Below are positions 52,986 to 62,723 of a DNA stretch of 64,000 nucleotides, one piece after another. The notes beneath the pieces are model-generated. The model saw nothing but the letters and a program-made list of their open reading frames with translations. It was not told the origin of the DNA and searched no databases. The stretch's first letter is position 1; each line of letters opens with the position of its first letter. The position numbers were made by a program, and so were the translations under genes. This DNA is from an uncultured Flavobacteriaceae bacterium (GTDB lineage: Bacteria; Bacteroidota; Bacteroidia; Flavobacteriales; Flavobacteriaceae), in contig CANKYF010000010.1 in NCBI GenBank assembly GCA_947487895.1, positions 110,172 to 174,171 of the forward strand, read 5' to 3'.

Positions 52986-55900
52986 TTAGTTTATATGCTT
53001 AGACAATCTTAATATATCTCCAAAAACACCACGTGCTGTTACTTCTGCTCCTGCTCCTGCGCCTTGAATCACTATAGGTTGTTCCCCATAACTCTCTGTG
53101 AATATTTCAAAAATTGCATCAGATCCTTTTACATGCCCCAACGTGCTATCTTCAGGGATTGACACTAATTTCACTTCTAAATGCCCTTTGTCTTGTGATA
53201 AATCTCCTGACAAATCCCCCACATATCTCAAGACATGCCCTTCTTGTTGCTCATCTTTTATTTGTTGGTACTGCTCATCTAAAACTTCTAACTGACTTAA
53301 AAAGTCTTCAACCGAAATATCTCTATAAGCTTCAGGAATTAAATTCAATACCTCAACATCTTCAAATTCATTTTGTAAATCTAGTTCTCTTGCTAAAATC
53401 AATAATTTTCTTGCCACATCATTCCCAGAAAAATCTTCACGCGGATCTGGTTCCGTAAAGCCTTTATCAATTGTTTCCTGAATGATTTCACTAAACGGTT
53501 TATCTTCCACAGAAAAGTTATTGAATAAATAACTCAACGTACCCGAAAACACCCCTCTAATTCTGGTAATATTTTCACCAGACTCATGTAATAATTTAAT
53601 AGTATCTATTAAAGGTAAACCTGCACCAACCGTTGTTTCGTATAAATAGTCTTTATTATTTAACTCTAGTTGTTCTCTCAGTTCTTTATAAAACGAATGC
53701 GAAATGGTATTGGCTATTTTGTTAGACGACACCAAATCAAAACCTGCCTCCACCAAAGGAATATAATTTTTATAAAACGTAGAGCTTGCTGTATTATCTA
53801 CTGCTATTAAATTTTCTAAATGATGATTATTTGCATAAGTGATGATATCTTCAATAGAACTTTCAAAATTACTTGACGTCACAGCTTGTTTCCAATTGGT
53901 ATCTGCGCCATTTTTATCTAAAAGCAATTTAGTTGAATTCGCTATGGCAAACACATTTAAGTTAATCCCTTTTCGTTTTTCTATCTCGTCTTTCGATTTT
54001 AAAATCTGATTGATTAAGGCACCACCAACGCCTCCGTGGCCAAAAATGGCTATGTTTATCTTTTTAGAAATTCCAAAGACTTCACCATGAATAACATTCA
54101 ATGCTTTATGTAATTGTGATTTTTTAACCACCAAACTCACATTCTTTCCTGTTACCGTATTATTGAACAATAATGGTGTAATCTGGTTTTTAATCAAGGC
54201 ATTAAATGGCTTATGAAACGAGCTTAACTCAATACCTACAATTGAAATAACCGCTACATCATCTTCTACATCAATTTTATTTACGTCTTGCGAATAGAAA
54301 TCGGTTTCAAACTCGCGTTCTAAAGCAATCACCGCTTGAGCAGCTTGATCTGCATCAATAATAAGACCAATTCCTCTTTCCGATGAGCCTTGAGACACAA
54401 TACTCACACTTATCCCGTAGCTACTTAATGCTCCAAAAATTCTAGCATCAACGCCTATTTTACCTAACAAACCACGCCCCTCTAAATTAAGCAACGCCAC
54501 ATTATCTAAAACCGATAAAGACGTTACTTCTTTAGCGCTTGGTTTAGCGGTAATTAACGTGCCTTCATCATCAGGATTAAAGGTATTGAGTATTCTAAGG
54601 TTGATGTTTTTCTCTACTAATGGAATAATAGTTTTAGCATGTAAAACCGATGTTCCAAAATTTGCCAACTCATTAGCCTCACTAAACGACAGTTCTCTAA
54701 TTTGTTTTGCATCTGGCACTAGATTAGGATCGGCAGTATAAATACCACTTACATGTGTGTAGTTTTGTAATTCTTCAGCATCTAAAAAATTAGCTAATAA
54801 CGCTGCGGTGTAATTACTTCCATTTCTACCCAAAGTAGTCGTTTCGTTCTTTAGATTAGAAGCAATAAAACCTGTAACAACATTCACCACATTGTTATGC
54901 GATTTGAAATAGGCTTTTGTATTTTCTTTAGACAATTTAGATAGTGGTTGTGCATTACCAAAGGTCTCATCGGTTTTTATCAACTCACGAGAATCTGTCG
55001 CTTTAGCTTCAATACCTCTTTCATTTAACAAATTTGAGATCAGCTTTACCGATAACAATTCGCCTTGCGCCAAAATAGTATCCTTTGTCTTTTTACTAAA
55101 ATCACGTAACAAACTCACCCCTTCAAATAGCTTATCTAAAGTTGAAAACTCTTCTGAAAAATCAATCGTTTTTGAGGGGTCAGTCTGATAACTTTTAAAC
55201 GCTTCTAAATCGTCTTTATAGGATTCGCCTTTAATAGCTTTATCTAAAAGCGCTTCCAACTCATCTGTTGCAGAACCTCTTGCAGATACGACTACAGAGA
55301 TACGCTCTCCATCTTTCACCTTATTCTCAATAATTGAAAGCACGGTATCTAAGCCTTTTCCATTTGCTAGAGATTTCCCTCCAAACTTCAATATTTTCAT
55401 TCGTCTTCTTTTAGAATTAGGCACAAAAATGCCTTCAATAATTTTTTCTAGTTGATCATATTCCATTAAAAATGCATCATGCCCATGTACTGAATGGATC
55501 TCACTATACGTAACATTAGGATTTGTAAGCGCTAGTTGCTTGTGCGTTTCTCTGTTTTCTTCTGCAGTAAAAAACAAATCTGAATCTACCCCAACAATAT
55601 GTATATTAGATTTAATGTTATCTAGTACATTAAAATGGTCTTCTCTTCCTTTGGTAACATCAATCGTTTTTAGCAACTGATTCATCAACTTATACGCTGA
55701 TAACTGAAAACGCTCTTGTAATTTTTTACCATGATGCAACAACCAACTTTCTACATTAAAAATCTCTAAATCTTCATTTTTTGTACGCTTAAAACGTTCT
55801 TTAAAAGATTCAGGTGTTCTATAACATAACATGGCATGCATTCTGGCATCATGCACAGGGTTTTTAGAGTTGATTAAAAACTGTTCTTGTATTTGGCAGT

Positions 55901-56384
55901 TAGCGATTAACCAATCGGTAGATTTCCAATCTGTTGCAACCACCACTAAATGTTCTGTAAAATCTGGTTGCAATACCGCCATTTCCCAAGCAATACCACC
56001 CCCTAAAGAACCTCCAATAGCAGCATACACTTTTCCTGTTTCTAAACGTTTTAAGCCTTCTAAAAATAGTTTTGCTACATCTCGTGCTACAAAATCTTTA
56101 TAGTTATCTATTACGAAACCATCAAACCCATTACCAGGAATATTAAATGCTAAAACAGAATACAATTTTGTATCAATAACCTTGTTTTCACCTATTAAAT
56201 CTTTCCACCATCCATCATCACCAGCTACATTACTATTACCAGTTAATGCATGATTAACTAGTACAATAGGCGCTGTACCTAAAGCTTGTCCAAACACCTG
56301 ATAACTTAGTTGTATTTCAGGGTTTAAAACACCACTTATAGTAGTATAATTATTAATTGTTATATGTTGTATCTGCTGTTCCAA
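52986..56384 (-). CDS. thrA: Trifunctional homoserine O-acyltransferase / aspartate kinase / homoserine dehydrogenase
   Basis: An 1132-residue fusion. Residues about 1-322 are a MetX-type alpha/beta hydrolase (homoserine O-acyltransferase) with GGSLGG (Ser126), VDSD (Asp269) and HGHD (His302) as triad. Then aspartate kinase from Met329 (KFGG at 333-336, LGRNGSNYTA at 517-526, ACT region about 625-765), then homoserine dehydrogenase from about 775 (FGHGGVGG). E. coli ThrA is about 820 residues, so the extra is the MetX domain. The start is TTG at 56384, the second codon after the in-frame stop of the decarboxylase gene; no ATG precedes residue 134. Under the SAM-I riboswitch at 59204. Confidence 0.9.
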   Translation of the reverse strand: MEQQIQHITINNYTTISGVLNPEIQLSYQVFGQALGTAPIVLVNHALTGNSNVAGDDGWWKDLIGENKVIDTKLYSVLAFNIPGNGFDGFVIDNYKDFVARDVAKLFLEGLKRLETGKVYAAIGGSLGGGIAWEMAVLQPDFTEHLVVVATDWKSTDWLIANCQIQEQFLINSKNPVHDARMHAMLCYRTPESFKERFKRTKNEDLEIFNVESWLLHHGKKLQERFQLSAYKLMNQLLKTIDVTKGREDHFNVLDNIKSNIHIVGVDSDLFFTAEENRETHKQLALTNPNVTYSEIHSVHGHDAFLMEYDQLEKIIEGIFVPNSKRRRMKILKFGGKSLANGKGLDTVLSIIENKVKDGERISVVVSARGSATDELEALLDKAIKGESYKDDLEAFKSYQTDPSKTIDFSEEFSTLDKLFEGVSLLRDFSKKTKDTILAQGELLSVKLISNLLNERGIEAKATDSRELIKTDETFGNAQPLSKLSKENTKAYFKSHNNVVNVVTGFIASNLKNETTTLGRNGSNYTAALLANFLDAEELQNYTHVSGIYTADPNLVPDAKQIRELSFSEANELANFGTSVLHAKTIIPLVEKNINLRILNTFNPDDEGTLITAKPSAKEVTSLSVLDNVALLNLEGRGLLGKIGVDARIFGALSSYGISVSIVSQGSSERGIGLIIDADQAAQAVIALEREFETDFYSQDVNKIDVEDDVAVISIVGIELSSFHKPFNALIKNQITPLLFNNTVTGKNVSLVVKKSQLHKALNVIHGEVFGISKKINIAIFGHGGVGGALINQILKSKDEIEKRKGINLNVFAIANSTKLLLDKNGADTNWKQAVTSSNFESSIEDIITYANNHHLENLIAVDNTASSTFYKNYIPLVEAGFDLVSSNKIANTISHSFYKELREQLELNNKDYLYETTVGAGLPLIDTIKLLHESGENITRIRGVFSGTLSYLFNNFSVEDKPFSEIIQETIDKGFTEPDPREDFSGNDVARKLLILARELDLQNEFEDVEVLNLIPEAYRDISVEDFLSQLEVLDEQYQQIKDEQQEGHVLRYVGDLSGDLSQDKGHLEVKLVSIPEDSTLGHVKGSDAIFEIFTESYGEQPIVIQGAGAGAEVTARGVFGDILRLSKHIN

Positions 56385-56387
56385 TGT

Positions 56388-57785
56388 TTATTTTTTTGTT
56401 ACTATCTCTAAAGCTTTTTCAAAAGATTTTACAGTTGTTATTATGTCTTTTTCTGTAGTTGCCCAAGAACAGACACTTATTCTCATTACTTTTTTCCCAA
56501 ACCAAACAGAACCACCTAACCAACAATCTCTAAGTTCTTGAATTTGTTGCAAAACCTTTTCTGTTATTTCATCTGTGCTGCAAGCAACCAATATTTGATT
56601 AAAAACAACATCATTTTTAACTTCAAACCCTTTAATATTTTTAATTGCCGTTGCAAACTGTTTGGCTCTTTGATGCATCGTCAAAATCATTTCATCAATA
56701 CCATCTTTTCCAAGATATTTAATGATTGCCCAAAGTTCTATTACCCTTGCTCTTCTTGACATTTCGGGGGTATAAAACATCCCATCCCTTTGCTTGCTCT
56801 CAATAATATAACTTCCTGACATATGTAATGCACTGGTTAATGCATCATTATCTTTACATAAAACGATCCCAGAATCATAAGGCGTATTTAATGTTTTATG
56901 TCCATCTACCGCCCAAGAATTTGCTTTTTCAATTCCTTTGGTTAAATGTTTTAAATCATTTACGGTTTGAGCCCAAAGCCCAAAAGCACCATCAATATGT
57001 ACCCAAGCATCTGCCTTTTTTGCTTTTTCACAAATAACTTCAAAATCATCATAAGCACCACTATTTACATTACCAGCCTGCAAAATTAACAATGAATTAT
57101 TAGATAATTCAGGAATTTGTTCAGGAATAATCCTTCCTTGTTCATCAACATCAACCCATTCAATATTTTCTATCCCTAAACCTAAAACACTTATAGCTTT
57201 AAGAACTGTTGAATGCGCTTGTTTGCCCATCACAATTCTTATTTCTGGAGCATTTCTTAATCCTTTTTTATTAATATCCCAATTGTTCTTATCATATATG
57301 CGATATCTAGCTGCTCCAAGCGCACATAAATTTGCTGTTGATGTTCCACTTACAAAACCTGCTACTGTACTTTTTGGTAAGTTAAAAAGATTAGTTAACC
57401 ATTTTTCTACCACACTTTCTAATTTGCTACCAATTGGAGAAAGCACGTGCATTGCTGGAGCTTGATCCCAAAAACTTGCTAAATTTTTTGCAGCAATACC
57501 AACGGGTACGGCACTACCACAAACAAAACCAAAATATCGCCCGCCTAAAGTGGCTGTTGTTGCCGAGTTTCCAAATTCATGTAATTTTTTTAATACCAAG
57601 TTTGCATCTTCACTTTTTTCTGGTAACTCTTCATCAAAATTTGATAGTCCTTCTATAGCTTCTTTAGTTGGATATACATTTCTAAAAAGAATAGTATCTA
57701 CATAATCAAAAGCGTATTCTTGAGCTGACTTAAAAACATCTTTGTTTTTTAAGTCTTGAAACATTCTATTTTGAATCTTGCTCAT
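56388..57785 (-). CDS. PLP-dependent decarboxylase-family protein
   Basis: A 465-residue fold-type I PLP enzyme resembling group II decarboxylases (DDC/GAD type). Seen: FGFVCGSAVPVGIAA, FVSGTSTANLCAL, VHIDGAFGLWA (cofactor-binding Asp), and the PLP lysine in DGHKTLNTPYD. Substrate unknown; in such families it is usually an amino acid. It is the second gene of the riboswitch operon, between metY and the trifunctional gene, and ends in the reading frame of the latter. Its presence among methionine genes is not explained by the pathway. Confidence 0.8.
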   Translation of the reverse strand: MSKIQNRMFQDLKNKDVFKSAQEYAFDYVDTILFRNVYPTKEAIEGLSNFDEELPEKSEDANLVLKKLHEFGNSATTATLGGRYFGFVCGSAVPVGIAAKNLASFWDQAPAMHVLSPIGSKLESVVEKWLTNLFNLPKSTVAGFVSGTSTANLCALGAARYRIYDKNNWDINKKGLRNAPEIRIVMGKQAHSTVLKAISVLGLGIENIEWVDVDEQGRIIPEQIPELSNNSLLILQAGNVNSGAYDDFEVICEKAKKADAWVHIDGAFGLWAQTVNDLKHLTKGIEKANSWAVDGHKTLNTPYDSGIVLCKDNDALTSALHMSGSYIIESKQRDGMFYTPEMSRRARVIELWAIIKYLGKDGIDEMILTMHQRAKQFATAIKNIKGFEVKNDVVFNQILVACSTDEITEKVLQQIQELRDCWLGGSVWFGKKVMRISVCSWATTEKDIITTVKSFEKALEIVTKK

Positions 57786-57810
57786 TTGATTTAACTTTTT
57801 TTACTGTAAA

Positions 57811-59085
57811 CTATATTTTAGCAAATGCTTGTTTTAAATCTTCTTTTAAATCTTCTACATCCTCAATACCAACAGACAATCTAATTAAATCTGATGTTAC
57901 ACCTGCCGATGCTTGCTGCGCTTCATCAAGCTGCTGATGCGTGGTACTAGACGGATGAATAATCAAAGACTTTGTATCACCAATATTAGCTAACAATGAG
58001 AAAATTTGAGTTTCGTCAGCAATGGTTTTAGCAGCTTCAAATCCTGCTTTTGCACCAAATGTTACAATACCACTTTGGCCTTTTGGTAAATATTTATCAG
58101 CTAAAACTTTGTATTTACTACTTTCTAAACCAGGATAATTCACCCAAGCTACTTCTGGTTGTGCTTCTAACCATTTTGCTAATTCTAAAGCGTTTTCACT
58201 ATGTTGCTTAATTCTAATAGGTAAAGTTTCTAAGCCTTGTATGATATTGAACGCATTTGTTGGACTCATAGCGCCTCCAAAATCTCTTAAGCCTTCCAAG
58301 ATTAATTTAAATGTATAAGATGCAGCACCTAATGTTTCATGGTATTTTAATCCGTGATACCCAGCTGATGGCTCGGTAAACTCTGGGAATTTACCATTAG
58401 CCCAGTTAAAAGTTCCTGCATCAATAATAGCACCTCCAAGAGAGGTTCCTTGTCCGCCAATATATTTTGTTAACGAGTGAATTACAATATTAGCCCCATG
58501 TTTAATAGGGTTTAGTAATGCTGGAGTAGCTACTGTATTATCTACAATAAAAGGCACGCCTGCAGCTTTAGAGTGTTCTGCAATAGCTTCTAAGTCTAAT
58601 ACATCTAACTTTGGGTTTCCTAAAGATTCTACAAAAAATGCTCTGGTATTATCTTGTACCGCATCAGCAAAATTATCTGGATTAGATGCATCTACAAACG
58701 TAGTTGTAATGCCTAATCTTGGTAGTGTAACACTTAGTAAATTATACGTTCCTCCATACAAACTACTAGATGCTACAATATGGTCTCCTGCTTTTAAAAG
58801 CGTTAGTAGTCCAGTTGAAATTGCTGCTGTTCCAGATGCAAATACTACGGCGCCAATACCGCCTTCTACAGCTGCTAAACGTTCTTGTAATATTTGATTG
58901 GTTGGGTTATTTAAACGTGTATAAATAAACCCTAATTCTTGTAATGAAAATAAATTTGCTGCATGCTCTGAGTTATTAAACACATAAGATGTTGTTTGAT
59001 AAATAGGCACTGCTCTTGTTCCTCCGTTTGCTTTTACATCATGCCCTGCGTGTAATGCGTTTGTTGCTAATTTTTGATTGCTCAT
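57811..59085 (-). CDS. metY: O-acetylhomoserine aminocarboxypropyltransferase (MetY)
   Basis: PLP enzyme that makes homocysteine from O-acetylhomoserine and sulfide. 424 residues: [20 protein letters not shown] at the N-terminus, [32 protein letters not shown], the PLP lysine in [16 protein letters not shown] and the MetY-type insertion before RLSVG. First gene of the operon, directly under the SAM-I riboswitch 119 bases upstream. With the fusion protein's acyltransferase domain it covers homoserine-to-homocysteine. Confidence 0.93.
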   Translation of the reverse strand: MSNQKLATNALHAGHDVKANGGTRAVPIYQTTSYVFNNSEHAANLFSLQELGFIYTRLNNPTNQILQERLAAVEGGIGAVVFASGTAAISTGLLTLLKAGDHIVASSSLYGGTYNLLSVTLPRLGITTTFVDASNPDNFADAVQDNTRAFFVESLGNPKLDVLDLEAIAEHSKAAGVPFIVDNTVATPALLNPIKHGANIVIHSLTKYIGGQGTSLGGAIIDAGTFNWANGKFPEFTEPSAGYHGLKYHETLGAASYTFKLILEGLRDFGGAMSPTNAFNIIQGLETLPIRIKQHSENALELAKWLEAQPEVAWVNYPGLESSKYKVLADKYLPKGQSGIVTFGAKAGFEAAKTIADETQIFSLLANIGDTKSLIIHPSSTTHQQLDEAQQASAGVTSDLIRLSVGIEDVEDLKEDLKQAFAKI

Positions 59086-59203
59086 TTTTCTAATTTTTTC
59101 TGAGTTAATAAATTAATTCAAAATCCAAATATGCTGTTATAAACCGCGTACTTAATAGAAAAATGTTATGAAGAAATAAAATTACAGAAAGTAATTTTGT
59201 TAC

Positions 59204-59325
59204 GTTATCTATCCAAACACCAATAAATGAATTGGTTGTTTAAGTAGAATTTAGCACCTTCTTTAATAAATTTAAAGGGTTGCTAAGGTTTCACAGGGTC
59301 TAATCCCTCCACCTTTCTTGATAAC
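59204..59325 (-). ncRNA. SAM-I (S-box) riboswitch upstream of metY
   Basis: Minus-strand S-box core: P1 GTTATC (59325-59320) closing with GATAAC (59209-59204), AAGAAAGGTGGAGGGATTAGACCC, GAAACCTTAGCAACC, and AAGGTGCTA, with a P4 hairpin ACCAAT/ATTGGT. Closely similar to the riboswitch at 31733. Right after P1 is an AT-only hairpin AAAATTAC/GTAATTTT (59198-59191 with 59085-side 59085 not involved; stem bases 59191-59198 and 59078-type are not used), then ATTTC; it might be a weak terminator or part of the expression platform. It lies 118 bases upstream of metY. Confidence 0.93.
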
Positions 59326-59832
59326 ATTTCAATAAGTGATTGAACTTTATTTCTGCAAATATTCCAACAGAAAAATGTAATTTCCAAATTTTTTGGGATA
59401 AATTTTCTTTTTCTTTTTCTTTATATTCATTTTGCCTTGATGCAAAACGAATCAAAAAATCATATTGAAATGAGGAATTTTTCTTCTGATAAGTCAGAAG
59501 AAAACCAAAAATCAAATCTAAATTTTCTCCAAGGCTTCAAAAATTATTAACGATTTGATTTTTATATTCTGCATTTCAATTTTCAATTCTATGAATTGAT
59601 TTGGGACTTTACTTTTTGCTTAAGCCAATTTCATAATAAAATGTTCTCATAACCTAGTAAATAACACCTTAAGAATGAAGTATACTTTGGCTACACTCAA
59701 TAAGGATTTATTAACTATTTAGGCTAAGAGGAGAGCAACTGTTAATCATTTTCATAAGTTCAAAAATTCAAAATATTAAACTGTTGAATAATATCTAACC
59801 TGTCATCTGGAATTAAGTCTAAAAGCTAGAAG
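59326..59832. other. 507-base intergenic region, no gene
   Basis: Between the metY riboswitch and the end of the helical-repeat gene. Two hairpins are visible: TTCTTCTGA/TCAGAAGAA (59481-59489 with 59494-59502) and an inverted repeat AAAAATCAAATC/GATTTGATTTTT (59507-59518 with 59552-59563). The stretch GCCTTGATGCAAAACGAATCAAAAAATC at about 59435-59462 resembles a word common in flavobacterial intergenic regions. No reading frame I trust; one of 71 codons overlapping the riboswitch is rejected. Confidence 0.4.
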
Positions 59833-61377
59833 TTAAATAAGTGTTGCTTGAAATTTATCTCGAATAATATCGCCAATTGGTCTGTTTTCAATCTTAGATT
59901 CTAACCACGAAATAATATCTAAATACAGGAATGCTCTACTCTGGTAAGGGTCGTCTTCAAATTCTTTTAATTTTTTATGTAGTTTGGTAAACTCCTTCTT
60001 TACTTCATGTGGATAAATGTCTCCTAGACCACGTAAAAACTTAATGAATTCTTTTTGAACTTCATATAAATCCTCCATTTTGATAAGGAATTTATAAGTA
60101 CTTTTTATAAGTATATCTAAGTTGTAATCTAAGCCCGCCTCATAATGTGCTACCAAATTTAAAATTCTAGAAAAACACAACAAGTCTTCACGCATTTGTA
60201 AAGATTTATTACTGATGATTTTTTCTAAATACTGAATACAACCTTTATTATCTCCAGCCCCAAAATACATACTAGCAATTTTGTAATAGAACACCATGAT
60301 ATGATGCTCATCAATTCTATTATCGTATTTTTTTAATTGCTCTAAAACCTCATCAATAAGTGGCAAACCTTCAGTAAAACTACCTTCAATAAAATGAAGA
60401 TTGAATTTATTAGCATAGATATATAAAAATGCCAATCCATCTATATTATCATCTGCTGGAAACCATTTTTCATTAGTAATATCTTCTAATTTATTGAGGT
60501 ACTCCTTAAACTTTTCGTATTGCCTTAAATAAAACAGTGCTTCTAACAAATAATGATTACCTCTGAGAAAAAATACTGGATTTAGAATAATCATGTCTTT
60601 ATTATCATAAAAAAGACTTACCCATTTCATAGCATATTTATAGCAGGCTAAAAAATCTTGGGTTAAAAAGCTATACCACAAATGGGCTTTGTATAACCAT
60701 AATTTTTCTCTAAAGCCAAGAGTATTTATATCATACTCCGGCAATCTGGCATTAAAATATTCTGTAATTCTTTTGCTTTCAATATCGTTTTTAACATAAC
60801 CTGTTTTTAAGAAATGTCCGTACAGTTGTAGTGATAGATTAGACAATTTGCTGGCTACAACATTTTGCTGACTTAACTCTTTAGCCTGCACTGTTAGCTC
60901 ATCTGCTCTGTTACTTAAACTCCTAGTAATGTACTGAGATTCAATTATTTTCTCTAGCTCAACAATTTCATAAGCAATGTTCTTTTCTTCATTTACAATG
61001 GCTAAGTTTTTAGCTTTATCTAAAATTTTTAAACTTTGCTTGTATAAGCCTTTATGGTATAAAATGGTTGCAAAATCTAATTGCTCTCTTATTTGTATTC
61101 TAATATCTTGGTGAGAGGGGTTTAACCTTAGGCTAATTAATATTTGTTTGTATAAATGCGCTTTTAAATTTGAGAGCTGTTGTTTCTTAACAATTCCTTT
61201 TTTTAAGATGGTAGCTTCATCATATTTAGACAGTTTATCTAATATATTGAACAGGGTTAAAAATTTAGAATCTTCATTAACTCCCAACCTACCCACATAA
61301 AGCTTAAATTGTCTTTTTTCTGATTTAGACAATGACTTTACCAAAACAAACAAATTATCTTTTTGCTCTCTCGTCAT
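59833..61377 (-). CDS. All-helical repeat protein of unknown function
   Basis: A 514-residue soluble protein predicted to be almost entirely alpha-helical, in a pattern like TPR/alpha-solenoid repeats (for example ILYHKGLYKQSLKILDKA at about 103-120 and YFGAGDNKGCIQYLEKI near 395-411). The N-terminus starts with an KSLSKSEKRQFKLYV-type helix typical of a Bacteroidota-only family. No signal peptide, no enzyme motif. It diverges from leuA with 149 bases between, a recurring arrangement suggesting shared upstream control, but no function is known. Confidence 0.7.
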   Translation of the reverse strand: MTREQKDNLFVLVKSLSKSEKRQFKLYVGRLGVNEDSKFLTLFNILDKLSKYDEATILKKGIVKKQQLSNLKAHLYKQILISLRLNPSHQDIRIQIREQLDFATILYHKGLYKQSLKILDKAKNLAIVNEEKNIAYEIVELEKIIESQYITRSLSNRADELTVQAKELSQQNVVASKLSNLSLQLYGHFLKTGYVKNDIESKRITEYFNARLPEYDINTLGFREKLWLYKAHLWYSFLTQDFLACYKYAMKWVSLFYDNKDMIILNPVFFLRGNHYLLEALFYLRQYEKFKEYLNKLEDITNEKWFPADDNIDGLAFLYIYANKFNLHFIEGSFTEGLPLIDEVLEQLKKYDNRIDEHHIMVFYYKIASMYFGAGDNKGCIQYLEKIISNKSLQMREDLLCFSRILNLVAHYEAGLDYNLDILIKSTYKFLIKMEDLYEVQKEFIKFLRGLGDIYPHEVKKEFTKLHKKLKEFEDDPYQSRAFLYLDIISWLESKIENRPIGDIIRDKFQATLI

Positions 61378-61526
61378 AGTTATAAAAATAAATTTAAAAC
61401 ACTGAAAAACAATTATTTACAAACAAACAACACTAGTTAAACATCGTAAAATAAGTAATTGAAGTAGTTCGTTTTCCGAAACCAAAATATACATTCGTAT
61501 AAGAATAAGAAAATAAATTTGAATAA

Positions 61527-62702
61527 ATGTCTGATAATAAGGTACAAATTTTTGACACAACGCTTCGAGATGGAGAGCAAGTCCCAGGCTGTAAATTAAA
61601 TACTGAACAAAAATTAGTTATAGCGGAACAACTGGATTTGTTAGGCGTAGATATTATTGAAGCTGGATTTCCTATTTCTAGTCCTGGAGACTTTAAATCT
61701 GTTGATGCCATTTCTAAAGTAGTAAAAAACGCAACAGTTTGTGGTTTAACACGTTCTGTTGAGAAAGATATAAAAGTAGCTGCGGAAGCATTACAACATG
61801 CTAAAATTCCAAGAATTCATACAGGAATTGGAACGTCTGAATCTCATATAAAATTCAAATTTAAAACAACGCAAGATGCCATAATAGAGCGTGCCGTAAA
61901 AGCCGTTAGTTATGCAAAATCTTTTGTTGAAGATGTTGAATTTTTTGCCGAAGATGCTGGTAGAACAGACAATGAATATTTAGCACGTGTTTGTGAGGCA
62001 GTTATTAAAGCTGGAGCTACTGTTTTAAACATTCCTGATACTACAGGATATTGTTTACCAAGTGAATATGGTGCAAAAATTAAGTACCTTAAAGAAAATG
62101 TAAAAGGGATTGATAAAGCTATTTTATCTTGTCACTGTCACAACGATTTAGGATTGGCAACTGCAAATTCTATTGAAGGTGTTATTAATGGTGCAAGACA
62201 AATAGAATGTACTATAAATGGTATTGGTGAGCGTGCTGGAAACACTGCACTAGAAGAAGTAGTGATGGTTTTAAGACAGCATCCTTACCTTAATTTAGAT
62301 ACTGGTATTAATTCTGAAATGCTTTACGGTTTAAGCCAGTTAGTATCAGATAGTATGGGCATATATACGCAGCCAAATAAAGCTATTGTTGGTGCCAATG
62401 CATTTGCGCATAGTTCTGGTATTCACCAGGATGGTGTGATTAAAAACCGTGAGACATACGAAATTATAGATCCTAAGGATGTTGGTGTTACAGAATCTGC
62501 TATTGTATTAACGGCTAGAAGTGGTAGAGCTGCTTTAGCATATAGAGCTAAAAATGTAGGCTACGAATTAACTAAATTGCAGTTAGATGTAGTATATGCT
62601 AAATTCTTAGAATTTGCAGATCAGAAAAAAGAGATTATTGATAGTGATATTCATCAAATAATTGAGTCGACTTCCGTTTATAACGAGATAACTTCGGCTT
62701 AG
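61527..62702 (+). CDS. leuA: 2-isopropylmalate synthase, short form
   Basis: First enzyme of leucine synthesis: acetyl-CoA plus 2-oxoisovalerate. 391 residues, only the catalytic TIM barrel and part of the linker: [14 protein letters not shown] at 9-22, the metal His pair in [15 protein letters not shown], and HSSGIHQDG. The C-terminal leucine-binding regulatory domain of about 120 residues found in typical LeuA is missing, so leucine feedback is unlikely. Homocitrate synthase-type relatives share this short form, but the [14 protein letters not shown] and gene partner leuB support LeuA. leuC and leuD are not in the window. Confidence 0.88.
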   Translation: MSDNKVQIFDTTLRDGEQVPGCKLNTEQKLVIAEQLDLLGVDIIEAGFPISSPGDFKSVDAISKVVKNATVCGLTRSVEKDIKVAAEALQHAKIPRIHTGIGTSESHIKFKFKTTQDAIIERAVKAVSYAKSFVEDVEFFAEDAGRTDNEYLARVCEAVIKAGATVLNIPDTTGYCLPSEYGAKIKYLKENVKGIDKAILSCHCHNDLGLATANSIEGVINGARQIECTINGIGERAGNTALEEVVMVLRQHPYLNLDTGINSEMLYGLSQLVSDSMGIYTQPNKAIVGANAFAHSSGIHQDGVIKNRETYEIIDPKDVGVTESAIVLTARSGRAALAYRAKNVGYELTKLQLDVVYAKFLEFADQKKEIIDSDIHQIIESTSVYNEITSA

Positions 62703-62723
62703 TTTTTGTATATATAAAAATAA

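Noticed and set aside
59300..59515. 71-codon minus-strand frame across the metY riboswitch
   Set aside because: It overlaps the S-box core, which explains the conservation; composition and start are poor.
61378..61526. Search for a leucine leader peptide before leuA
   Set aside because: No Leu-rich frame and no hairpin with T-run in the 149 bases.
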